A DNA stretch of 64,000 nucleotides, taken from Myxococcales bacterium UBA1660. Lineage in GTDB: Bacteria > Myxococcota_A > Polyangia > Polyangiales > Houyiibacteriaceae. Positions 16,740-23,683 of the stretch are shown piece by piece; the first letter of the stretch is position 1, and each line of letters begins with the position of its first letter. The DNA is taken from contig DCLA01000079.1 in assembly GCA_002320815.1 (NCBI GenBank), positions 31,144 through 95,143 on the forward strand, read 5' to 3'. The translations under genes and the position numbers were made by a program. Below the pieces are notes generated by a model. It made no database searches. It was not told the origin of the DNA and saw nothing but the letters and a program-made list of their open reading frames with translations.

Positions 16740-17966
16740 TCACGGGGCGGTGGGGGGCGCCTCGTCTTCCGCGGTGGGCGACGCCGGAGCCTCGTCGTCT
16801 CTTGGGAGCGCCTCGGGGTCGTTGGCTCGTTCACCCCGATCGACACCGGGCGTGTCGCTCGGGTAGGCCGGCTCCGAGTCGTCACCGGACTCGCCCTCGA
16901 GGGACGCTCCGTCGCTCGGGCCACCTTCGGTCGGGTGCTCCGTCTCCGGGGCATCCTCGAGGACGTCGTCCGGGAGAGGCGCGGGGACGGCTTCGTCGTC
17001 GCTCACGTCTTCGTCGGGGGGTTCGGGCGTTTCGTCATAGGATTCCGCGTCCACGCCGGCTTCACCGAGACCACCCCGAAGGTCCGGGGCCCGCTCGCGG
17101 AGCGCCTCCTCGAGCCACTCCTCGAAGCGCGCGTTCATCTCCGGCGTCACCGTATGCGCGACGCCGTCGATCTCGAGGAGCGAGACCGGCATCGCCGCGT
17201 CGGTGAGGAGCCGGACGAGCTCCCGGGTGGGTTCGATGCGCACGATCGGATCGGCGGTGCCGTGCATCGAGCGCACGATGGCGGCGCCATCGGGACGGAA
17301 GGGCGGGCGAGCGGCCGGCGGGACCCAACCGGCGATGGGGAGCGCGAGACCGACCTCCTCAGGATGACGCAGCGCGGTGGTCCAGGCCGTGATCGCGCCC
17401 TGGGAGAAGCCGGTGACGATCGGCGTCCCCGCCGTCGGTCGGGTGCGCCGGACGTGACGGATCAGGCGGGCCAGTCGGTCGGCCATGGTGACCAGGTCCG
17501 AGGCGAGTTCGTCGTGGTGGTTCGTCTCGGTGACGCTGTGCCGGGCCCAGGCGTAGCCGTCGCCGAGCGCGAGGGGACCGCGCGGCACGAGCACGCGCAT
17601 CGGGGTCGGGACGCGGCCGAAGGGGCCACCGGGGATCCGGGGCCGGTCGCCGCGGCCGTGGAGCATGAGGACCAAGGGGAGCGGAGCGTCGTCGTCGGCT
17701 TCGCCGAGGCGGATCTCCGCGTACCAGAGGCCCTCGAAGACCCTCGCTCGCGCGTGGATGTCGGGCGCATCGGGGGGGAGTTCCGGGTCCACCGACCTAC
17801 GCGTGCCGTCGGGCAAGAGCGGCGCGATGCCTTCCGCGCTCGCGGCCAGCTCGGTGTCCAGACTCACCGCCGCCGACGCGGGCCAGCGGACCTCGTGGAC
17901 TCGGGAGCCGCAGCCGCCGCACCCCGTCAGGGCGAGGAGCCAGAGGAGATGACGGACGCGGCTCAC
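16740..17966 (-). CDS. alpha/beta-hydrolase lipoprotein with acidic tail
   Basis: A 408-residue protein starting 'MSRVRHLLWLLALTGCGGC' (lipoprotein signal). An esterase/carboxylesterase domain at about 60-290 shows oxyanion 'LMLHGRGD', nucleophile 'GFSQGAI', acid 'GTADPIV' and base 'GVAHTV', the order found in phospholipase/carboxylesterase family proteins. Residues about 295-408 are a low-complexity Asp/Glu/Pro/Ser stretch with no hydrophobic residues to speak of. The GTG start lies inside the 3' end of the small lipoprotein frame upstream, which suggests an operon. Confidence 0.75.
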   Translation of the reverse strand: MSRVRHLLWLLALTGCGGCGSRVHEVRWPASAAVSLDTELAASAEGIAPLLPDGTRRSVDPELPPDAPDIHARARVFEGLWYAEIRLGEADDDAPLPLVLMLHGRGDRPRIPGGPFGRVPTPMRVLVPRGPLALGDGYAWARHSVTETNHHDELASDLVTMADRLARLIRHVRRTRPTAGTPIVTGFSQGAITAWTTALRHPEEVGLALPIAGWVPPAARPPFRPDGAAIVRSMHGTADPIVRIEPTRELVRLLTDAAMPVSLLEIDGVAHTVTPEMNARFEEWLEEALRERAPDLRGGLGEAGVDAESYDETPEPPDEDVSDDEAVPAPLPDDVLEDAPETEHPTEGGPSDGASLEGESGDDSEPAYPSDTPGVDRGERANDPEALPRDDEAPASPTAEDEAPPTAP

Positions 17967-18231
17967 ACAGGTCTTGGTCGTCGTCTTCGGCGGCGTCGGG
18001 GTCTTCGCTGGCCACGGGCTGGTAGGCGTTCACGGCGTAGGAGGGACAGTCGTCGTCGCTGACGAAGGTGCGCCCGAAGCGGCTCCCGGGGACGGGTTCG
18101 CCGTCGGGGGCTTCGGTCGCGGGACTGGGCGCCGGCGTGGGCGCTTCGGCCGAGGGCGTCGCCGTCGGCGTGGTGGGAGCGGGCTCGGTCCCGCCGCAGG
18201 CGAGCAGTAAGGCGAAGGAGGGGGCGCGCAT
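17797..18231 (-). CDS. small Pro/Ala/Thr-rich lipoprotein, 3' end probably frameshifted
   Basis: It begins 'MRAPSFALLLACGG', a short lipoprotein signal, then a Pro/Thr/Ala linker and a plausible domain ending near 'EDDDQDLC' at about base 17966. From there the frame continues 170 bases into the esterase gene with an Arg/Pro-rich translation that looks non-coding. At that point the DNA reads TGTGAGCC on the minus strand, so a one-base shift would give a TGA overlapping the GTG start of the esterase (GTGA), the coupling used elsewhere in this window. I infer a one-base deletion, or an assembly error, in the preceding codons. Function unknown. Confidence 0.45.
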   Translation of the reverse strand: MRAPSFALLLACGGTEPAPTTPTATPSAEAPTPAPSPATEAPDGEPVPGSRFGRTFVSDDDCPSYAVNAYQPVASEDPDAAEDDDQDLCEPRPSSPLAPRPDGVRRLRLPSPRGPLARVGGGESGHRAGRERGRHRAALARRHA

Positions 18232-18285
18232 CGGCGGAGGCTATCGCGCGCCGGAAGCAAGCTCCATGGGCAGGGAGGGTTCCGT

Positions 18286-18362
18286 CCGCGGTGCCGCGGT
18301 GCCGCGGTGGGCCACGGTGCTGTGATGCCGCGATGCCGCGGTCGGCCGCGATGCCGCGCGGG
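18286..18362. repeat. degenerate GATGCCGCG/GGTGCCGCG short repeats
   Basis: About six imperfect copies of (G)(A/G)TGCCGCG occur in the 144-base gap upstream of the small lipoprotein, some directly adjacent. This is probably slippage-derived low complexity with no evident function. Confidence 0.4.
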
Positions 18363-18375
18363 TCTACGATCCGCT

Positions 18376-18900
18376 TCAGGCGGGCGCTTCGGCGCGGGGT
18401 GAGGTGAATCGGGCCGAGCCCGTCTCCACCTTGAGCGCTCCGGTGGCTCGGAAGGCGTAGCGTGCCGCCTCGAGTTCCTCGGCGGTCTCGGCGACGACCC
18501 CGAGGGCCGTTCCGCCGCGGCGCGCGTCGGCGTCGAAGAAGTCGGCGCGAAGGACCCGACGGCGCCAGCCCACGATCGCACCGATGAGCGCGCCGAGCGG
18601 CGCGATCAGGGCGACCCCGATCAATGCGGCGCCGAGGTGTCCGCCGAGCAGCTCGGGCAAGTCTTCCGAGCGCACCGTGGTGAACGCGCCCAGGGCCATG
18701 CCGCCGAGAGCGGCTCCGATCAGCGCGCCCATCCACGCCAGCGACGCCGCCCGGTGGTGCGGATACGTCGCGAGATGCGGCCCGTCGGTGTCGTCGGGAC
18801 TCAAGAGGGAGGTGCGTCGGTCGGGGATTCCCCGGTCGCGCATGAGGCGCTTCGCTTTGCCTGCGGCTTCGGCGGTCTTGTAGATGCCGATGATCTTCAT
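18376..18900 (-). CDS. membrane protein with general-stress-17M-like N-terminus
   Basis: A 174-residue protein. Residues 1-35 ('MKIIGIYKTAEAAGKAKRLMRDRGI') resemble the short ferredoxin-like domain of general stress protein 17M/YflT proteins, where a strand is followed by a helix sorting residues around 'aeai..L...G'. Two Gly-rich membrane helices follow at about 55-75 and 90-112, then a second strand-helix unit at the C-terminus ('GVVAETAEELEAARYAFRATGA'). Probably a small stress-related inner-membrane protein; identification is tentative. Confidence 0.6.
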   Translation of the reverse strand: MKIIGIYKTAEAAGKAKRLMRDRGIPDRRTSLLSPDDTDGPHLATYPHHRAASLAWMGALIGAALGGMALGAFTTVRSEDLPELLGGHLGAALIGVALIAPLGALIGAIVGWRRRVLRADFFDADARRGGTALGVVAETAEELEAARYAFRATGALKVETGSARFTSPRAEAPA

Positions 18901-18946
18901 CCTCTGGGTTGTTGGGGCAGTGACCGACCCTGACCAGGGCGCGGGC

Positions 18947-19264
18947 CTAGCGGCGGCTCGACGACGGGCGGCTCGGAGACCGGGTCGCCGGGGCGCCTGC
19001 GCGAAGCGCCGAACGCATGAGCTCGGTGGTCGTCGGGGGCCGGTCCGTCGGGAGTTCGCCGCTGCGGAGCGCGGTCCAGACCAGCCAGCGGGCCTCGGTC
19101 TTGCGGTAGCCCATGGAGGCGAGCAGGGCGATGACCTTGGTCGCGACCGGCGAAGGACGCGCCGAGGCGAGACGGGAGTTCCGGCCGTCGAGCTTGAGGA
19201 CCAGGTGGGAGGTCGGCTCGCGACGGCGGGGGTTCGGGGCGGGGAGAGTCTTGGTAGCTCGCAT
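18947..19264 (-). CDS. small basic protein with RuvA C-terminal-like helix motif
   Basis: A 105-residue protein preceded by AGGAAAAGGA, a good ribosome-binding site that fixes the ATG at 19264. The middle segment 'VATKVIALLASMGYRKTEARWLVWTAL' fits the RuvA C-terminal / UBA-like three-helix pattern (hydrophobic-GY-K-EA). The ends are Arg/Pro/Ser-rich and disordered. RuvA domain III contacts the RuvB ATPase, but nothing here proves a recombination role. No known family is assigned with confidence. Confidence 0.5.
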   Translation of the reverse strand: MRATKTLPAPNPRRREPTSHLVLKLDGRNSRLASARPSPVATKVIALLASMGYRKTEARWLVWTALRSGELPTDRPPTTTELMRSALRAGAPATRSPSRPSSSRR

Positions 19265-19349
19265 GAGTCCTTTTCCTGTTGAGCGAGCACCCAACCTAGC
19301 GAGCGGGTGTGACAGTCGGTGACCGCGCCAGCGCCGTAGGGATCGAGGG

Positions 19350-20657
19350 GTGGGCGTCGGGGTACGAGAGGTCGTGCCGACCTCGCGAACGATTCACCGC
19401 CTCCGGACCCCCGGGCTCCTGTCGCTCCTCCTCACCGTCGCTTGCGCCGACGTCACGACCGTCGGCGACGTCGAGCGACTGCCCGACGCGGGGACGGCCG
19501 AAGACGCCGATGCCGGACGGCTCGAGCTTCCGGATGACGCGGGCAGCAACGACGCGGGCTGGACCGAGGACGGCGGCGCCGGATGGGCGGAGGACGCCTC
19601 GCTCGACGCCGGCGTCGCGCCGATGGACGCGGGGGCGGTCGACGAGGAGGATGCGGGGAGCGCCGGTCCCATCGAGGATCCCACGGACTGGTCCGAGGTG
19701 CCGCTGGCGGATCCGGACACCGTGCTCGCGCGCGACGGGAGGTACATCACCTACGGCACGACGCTGGGGGCCGGACGGGGTCCCCGATGCGGCGGGCGCG
19801 GCAAGCTCTACGTGCCCTATCTCGTCCACGGGTCGGGCAACTCGGTGCGCATGAGCGACTGCGCCGCGGGCGACGCGATGCCGGATGGACCGGGCGCTTG
19901 GGCGGAGCCCGGAGGAGCGATCTGGGCGCCGGGCGTAGTCCGGTTCGGTGACCGCTACTTCATGTTCTACACCGCCAGCCGTCGGGGCTCGGGCCAGAAG
20001 TGCATCGGCCGCGCGACGTCGGGGAGCGCGCGCGGACCCTTCGTCTCGCGCGGTGAGTGGGCCTGCCCGGCGGCTGGGCGATGGGTGATCGACGCCAACC
20101 CGATCGTGGCCGGCGGCCGGATGTACGTGGCCTACCGCGACGACGCGATCACGTCGTTCCCGGAGACCGGACTGTCGGTGGTGCGAACCGATGATTCGGG
20201 GCGGGCGGTGTGGTCGACGCGACGAGACCTCCTGGTGAGCACGGACATCCGGTGGGAGACGATCCGCATCAGTGGGACGAGTCACGTGATCGAGAACCCC
20301 TCGCTCTTCCGGCACGGGGGGACCTGGTACGTCGCGTACTCCGGGAACAACTGGGACAGCGCGCGCTACGCCACGGGGATTGCGGACTGCGGCAGCGGCG
20401 TGTTGCCGTTGTCGCGGTGTGCGCCGATGCGGCGCGGGGTGCAGCGGCCGTTCTTCGGTTTTACCGGGGCCGGCGGGCTCGACCCCTATCGTGGATTGCC
20501 GGGGAATCACCAAGGGCCCGGCGGGATGGACGTGTTCCAGGCGGCGGACGGGACGCTGCGGGCCGTGTGGCACTGGTGGCGACCGTCGGACCGGAGTCGG
20601 CACCTGAGCGTGGGGCGGCTGCTGACGAACGCGGGCGGGTTCTACGTCGGTCGTTGA
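19350..20657 (+). CDS. GH43-like glycosidase lipoprotein
   Basis: A 435-residue protein with a signal ending 'LLLTVAC', an Asp/Ala/Gly linker of about 80 residues, and a five-bladed-propeller domain. Blades carry the expected GH43 acidic positions: 'LADPDTVLARDGRYITYGT' (base), 'IWAPGVVRFGDRYFMFYTA', 'IDANPIVAGGRMYVAYRD' (pKa modulator) and 'IENPSLFRHGGTWYVAYSG' (acid). The family cleaves arabinan or xylan-type side chains. It is predicted to sit on the cell surface. The first codon is GTG and the start is uncertain by up to eight codons. Confidence 0.72.
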   Translation: MGVGVREVVPTSRTIHRLRTPGLLSLLLTVACADVTTVGDVERLPDAGTAEDADAGRLELPDDAGSNDAGWTEDGGAGWAEDASLDAGVAPMDAGAVDEEDAGSAGPIEDPTDWSEVPLADPDTVLARDGRYITYGTTLGAGRGPRCGGRGKLYVPYLVHGSGNSVRMSDCAAGDAMPDGPGAWAEPGGAIWAPGVVRFGDRYFMFYTASRRGSGQKCIGRATSGSARGPFVSRGEWACPAAGRWVIDANPIVAGGRMYVAYRDDAITSFPETGLSVVRTDDSGRAVWSTRRDLLVSTDIRWETIRISGTSHVIENPSLFRHGGTWYVAYSGNNWDSARYATGIADCGSGVLPLSRCAPMRRGVQRPFFGFTGAGGLDPYRGLPGNHQGPGGMDVFQAADGTLRAVWHWWRPSDRSRHLSVGRLLTNAGGFYVGR

Positions 20658-20698
20658 AGGCGTGGCCTCACGGGGCGACCGGGCCTAGACCGGTCGCG

Positions 20699-21357
20699 AT
20701 GCGCGTGTTGGTGCTGCCGGGGATGGATGGTGGCGCGGAGCTCTCGGAGGAGTTCCGCGCGCGGATGGCTCGGTGGTACGCGGTGGATTCCGTCGAGTAC
20801 GGAGCGGGGGGCGCGCCGGTGGAGACGGTGGCGGCGGCGCTCGGGGGGTCGGAGGCGACGGTAGTCGTCGCGGAGTCCTTCTCGGGAGCCGTGGCGCTGC
20901 GCGCGTTGCAGCGACCAGAGGCGCGACGCGGGGTGGTCGGGTTGGTGCTCGCGTTCAGCTTCGTCGTCTCGCCGACCGCGGGGTGGATGCGGCCGTTCGC
21001 GCGGGACTTCGTGTTTCGTCGCCCGCCGCCGGAGTGGGCGATTCGGGCGTCGATGACCGGGCGGGAGGGGACCCCTCTCTGGTTCGTCGAGCGATCGCGC
21101 GTGCTGGCGGCACCGTCATCGCGGAGCGAGTGCGCGGGATGCGGGGGCTCGACGTGCGGGACGAGCTCGCGGCGGTGGAGCTGCCGATGCTCTCGCTGCG
21201 GGCGACTGGGGACCGCCTGGTCCGGGCCGAGAGTGCGCCAGAAGCCCACCGGGTGATCGAGGTGCGGCGCGTTCAGTCGGCACATCTCGGTCTACACGTC
21301 GCGCCTGAGCGATGCGCCGAGCTGATACGAGACTGGATCGGGCGCCTCTTGGTCTGA
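20699..21357 (+). pseudogene. alpha/beta hydrolase interrupted by a one-base deletion
   Basis: The N-terminal part ('MRVLVLPGMDGGAE', nucleophile elbow 'VAESFSGAVAL') reads in one frame from ATG 20699 to about 21070, and the C-terminal part ('VRDELAAVELPMLSLRATGDRLV', then 'SAHLGLHV' with the likely His) continues in the next frame to a stop at 21357. The switch fits loss of one G in GGGG at 21067-21070, which would restore 'EGDPSLVRRAIARAG'. If read correctly the whole would be a 219-residue hydrolase of the small RsbQ/YheT-like kind. Either a real inactivating mutation or a sequencing error. Confidence 0.7.
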
Positions 21358-21359
21358 GA

Positions 21360-21375
21360 TGGCTCCGCGGAGCCA
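21360..21375. repeat. 16-base palindrome TGGCTCCGCGGAGCCA, copy 1
   Basis: Perfect palindrome directly after the hydrolase stop. Identical copies occur at 21395, 22289 and 23623, all within 2.3 kb around a DUF222-HNH nuclease gene. Confidence 0.8.
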
Positions 21376-21394
21376 GAGCAGGGCCTCGGTATTC

Positions 21395-21410
21395 TGGCTC
21401 CGCGGAGCCA
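21395..21410. repeat. 16-base palindrome TGGCTCCGCGGAGCCA, copy 2
   Basis: Second copy, 35 bases after the first (start to start), here extended by one base on each side to an 18-base palindrome. The two form a tandem pair before the GreA/GreB-like gene. Confidence 0.8.
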
Positions 21411-21449
21411 GTGGCTGGCGAGACGAGCGGCCGGCTCCATGGTCGGGGC

Positions 21450-21959
21450 ATGAGCAAGGCGTTCACGAAGGAGGACGATGGACCGAAGGCGGAGCGTCTT
21501 CCCGACCTTCCGCAGAGCCGGCACCCCAACTACGTGACCGCCGAGGGCCTACGGTCGCTCCAGGAGCGCCTCGAGCGACGTCGTGCGGACCTACGAGAGC
21601 TGCGCGAGGTCCCGGACGAAGAGCGAGACCACTACGAGGTGGCGGTCGTCGAGCGCGACATCCGGTTCCTGGAGACTCGAGTCGGCAACGCGATCCTCGT
21701 GGACCCCGATACGCTGGACCCCGAGCAGGTCGGCTTCGGCGCCGAGGTCGATGTCCTCGACGAGGACGAGCGCGCTGCGACGTACCGCATCGTGGGCGAA
21801 GACCAGGCGGACCCGAGTCGAGGCTGGGTCGCTCCCTTCTCCCCCCTCGCGGTCGCTCTACGGAGCGCCCGAGTCGGCGACGAGGTCACTTGGCGACGCC
21901 CCTCTGGAACCGCTCACCTCGAGGTCGTCGCGATCCGCTATCCCGGCCGGACCATCTAG
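21450..21959 (+). CDS. GreA/GreB-family transcript cleavage factor-like protein
   Basis: A 169-residue protein. 'SRHPNYVTAEGLRSLQERLERRRADL' and the helix 'YEVAVVERDIRFLETRVGNAILVDP' form the GreB-type coiled coil, with acidic residues 'PDEERD' at the tip where Gre factors hold the metal-binding Asp/Glu. The C-terminal FKBP-like domain ends 'GDEVTWRRPSGTAHLEVVAI', close to the usual 'PxGxxxxEVxxI'. Gre factors rescue backtracked RNA polymerase. The N-terminal extension 'MSKAFTKEDD' is typical of GreB-like paralogs in high-GC Gram-negatives. Flanked by palindrome copies. Confidence 0.8.
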   Translation: MSKAFTKEDDGPKAERLPDLPQSRHPNYVTAEGLRSLQERLERRRADLRELREVPDEERDHYEVAVVERDIRFLETRVGNAILVDPDTLDPEQVGFGAEVDVLDEDERAATYRIVGEDQADPSRGWVAPFSPLAVALRSARVGDEVTWRRPSGTAHLEVVAIRYPGRTI

Positions 21960-21972
21960 CCGAGGAAGCAAC

Positions 21973-22206
21973 CTACATTCGCCGCTTGAAACACATGACT
22001 CCTTCCGATTGGGTCGTCAGCTCCCATCCAGCTGCCCCCATCGTATTGCCGAACTCGTTCATGTCAGCGGCGCTGCTGACCGGTTCACAGTGCACCTGCC
22101 ATGTGTTCGTCGATTGAGCGGTCGACCGCTGCACCGCGAGCGGCGCAGCCATGCACCCGATCACGAAAGAGACGAGCGCGACCACGGGGGCTTTGGAGCG
22201 ATTCAT
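21973..22206 (-). CDS. small exported DUF4177-like protein
   Basis: A 77-residue protein with a signal/anchor ('PVVALVSFVIGCMAAPLAV') and a tail 'MNEFGNTMGAAGWELTT...GVMCFKR' that fits DUF4177-like small beta-beta-alpha units, whose hallmark is 'lN.lG.eGWelv'. Two Cys in the mature part may pair. It sits on the minus strand between the Gre-like gene and the HNH gene. No function is known. Confidence 0.55.
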   Translation of the reverse strand: MNRSKAPVVALVSFVIGCMAAPLAVQRSTAQSTNTWQVHCEPVSSAADMNEFGNTMGAAGWELTTQSEGVMCFKRRM

Positions 22207-22242
22207 CCACGAACAGTACCCGAGACAGGGGCCGCTCGGGCG

Positions 22243-23529
22243 TCAGGAGCTTCGCGGTCTGAGCGGCCTCCCGTGGCCGGACTCTGGCTGGCTCCGCGGA
22301 GCCACGACTTCACCCGATTCCGAATCACCGCCCGGAGCCTGGCCCAGTTTGGCGTCGAGCGCTTCCCGCGCGAGCCGCTCGCTGCCGGTTGCCTCGACCA
22401 ACATCTCGAAGTGCTTCGCCGCGCGAGAACAGCGCTCGGTATCACCCGCGTTCATGGCGCCGTGCGTGTCGCCGTCGCCTCGCTCGAATCGCGGACCGTC
22501 GTCGCTGCGGCGCACCACCAGCCTTCCCCGATGGACCGCATCATGATGGACGGTGCACAGGGTCACGAGGTTGTCGGGCTCGTGACCGCCTCCTTCGGCC
22601 CGCCGGTCGATGTGGTGCACGTCGACGAACGCCGCGTTCCGACACCCTGGGGCGGCGCACTTCCCCTCGTCCCGGGCGAGGACCTCTCGACGAACCGACG
22701 GCGGCACCGTCTGCGACGCGCGCTCGCCTTCCCGAAGGACCTGTGCGTCGCACAGCGCCACCTCCCCGATGATCGGTTCCACCGGGACCAGCCCCTCTCC
22801 ACCGGCCTGGCGCTCCGTGGCCCCGCAGCGCTCGCACACGTTCATCCGCACCTGATGCGGGGCACGGCCTTCCTCTTCACTCGAACCGCCCACGCGGAGA
22901 AAGGCATCGAAGAGCATCTTGGCCAACGTCTCGTCGTCCGCGCCGTGGCCCAGTCGTCGCGCCGCTTCGGCGCGCACCTCCGAGAGCCGGGAGGCCTCGC
23001 TGCCGCTCATCTCGAGGACGACCCGCACGCGCTGCTCCTCGAAAGGCGCCGGCGCATCCGTCGGGAGGGCACCCGGTCGATACCGCATCACCATCTTCTG
23101 CACCTCGTGCCCCGTGCGACGCCGGCCGTCGGCTATCGCCCAATGGACCCAGTCCTCCTCGACCGTCGGGGTCGCCACCCGGGTCAACTCCCGCACCACG
23201 GAGTAGCTCAGCTCGCCTCGCGCCCATCGCTCGCGAATCTCGGGCAGCGCGCGTAGCGCCTTGGCGACACGGAGCCGTTCGCGGGTTTGACGTCCGCCCC
23301 AGCCGAAGAGCCGTCCGCAGTACTCCTGCATCGAGGCCAGCCCGAGCACCTCGTAGGCACGGGTGCTCTCCGCGACCAAGAGCGGCTCCAACATCGCGAC
23401 GTCGTCGGCCGCGCGGCGCTTCGCCAGCGCGACGAGCGCGTCGTGCGCACCGTTCCGATCCATCACCGCTCGTAGCGGTGCCGGCTCGTAGTTTTCGTTC
23501 CCTTCCCGTACGCAAAGCGCTGCGCCCAT
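22243..23529 (-). CDS. DUF222/HNH endonuclease (REP13E12-like)
   Basis: About 428 residues: an N-terminal DUF222-type helical domain ('RTRERLRVAKALRALPEIRERWARGELSYSVVRELTRV') and a C-terminal HNH nuclease. With numbering from the upstream ATG at 23562, the zinc Cys pair is 302/307 and 336, the catalytic 'HHI' is 316-318, Asn331 and His340/344. GAGGGGG six bases upstream supports ATG 23529 as start. Genes of this family behave as repeated mobile-like elements (13E12 family in mycobacteria). One copy of the 16-base palindrome lies inside its 3' end and another 94 bases upstream of its start. Confidence 0.85.
   Translation of the reverse strand: MGAALCVREGNENYEPAPLRAVMDRNGAHDALVALAKRRAADDVAMLEPLLVAESTRAYEVLGLASMQEYCGRLFGWGGRQTRERLRVAKALRALPEIRERWARGELSYSVVRELTRVATPTVEEDWVHWAIADGRRRTGHEVQKMVMRYRPGALPTDAPAPFEEQRVRVVLEMSGSEASRLSEVRAEAARRLGHGADDETLAKMLFDAFLRVGGSSEEEGRAPHQVRMNVCERCGATERQAGGEGLVPVEPIIGEVALCDAQVLREGERASQTVPPSVRREVLARDEGKCAAPGCRNAAFVDVHHIDRRAEGGGHEPDNLVTLCTVHHDAVHRGRLVVRRSDDGPRFERGDGDTHGAMNAGDTERCSRAAKHFEMLVEATGSERLAREALDAKLGQAPGGDSESGEVVAPRSQPESGHGRPLRPRSS
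22289..22304. repeat. 16-base palindrome TGGCTCCGCGGAGCCA, copy 3
   Basis: Third copy, within the last 20 codons of the HNH gene, where it encodes part of a low-complexity tail ('VVAPRSQ'). This suggests that the gene's 3' end was added by, or ends in, the repeat. Confidence 0.8.
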
Positions 23530-23622
23530 GGTGTCCCCCTCGTGGTCGATCGCTCGCGACATACGAGCGAGCGGCCAGCCTACCTCCTGGGTGTGACACT
23601 TCCCTCCGACGACCTGACGACG

Positions 23623-23638
23623 TGGCTCCGCGGAGCCA
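23623..23638. repeat. 16-base palindrome TGGCTCCGCGGAGCCA, copy 4
   Basis: Fourth copy, upstream of the HNH gene and followed at once by a partial copy (GGCTCCGCGGCG). Copies 3 and 4 bracket the HNH gene at a distance of 1,334 bases. Confidence 0.8.
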
Positions 23639-23683
23639 CCCGCCCCGGCTCCGCGGCGCTGCGACCCGCGAACGCCTCGGCGC

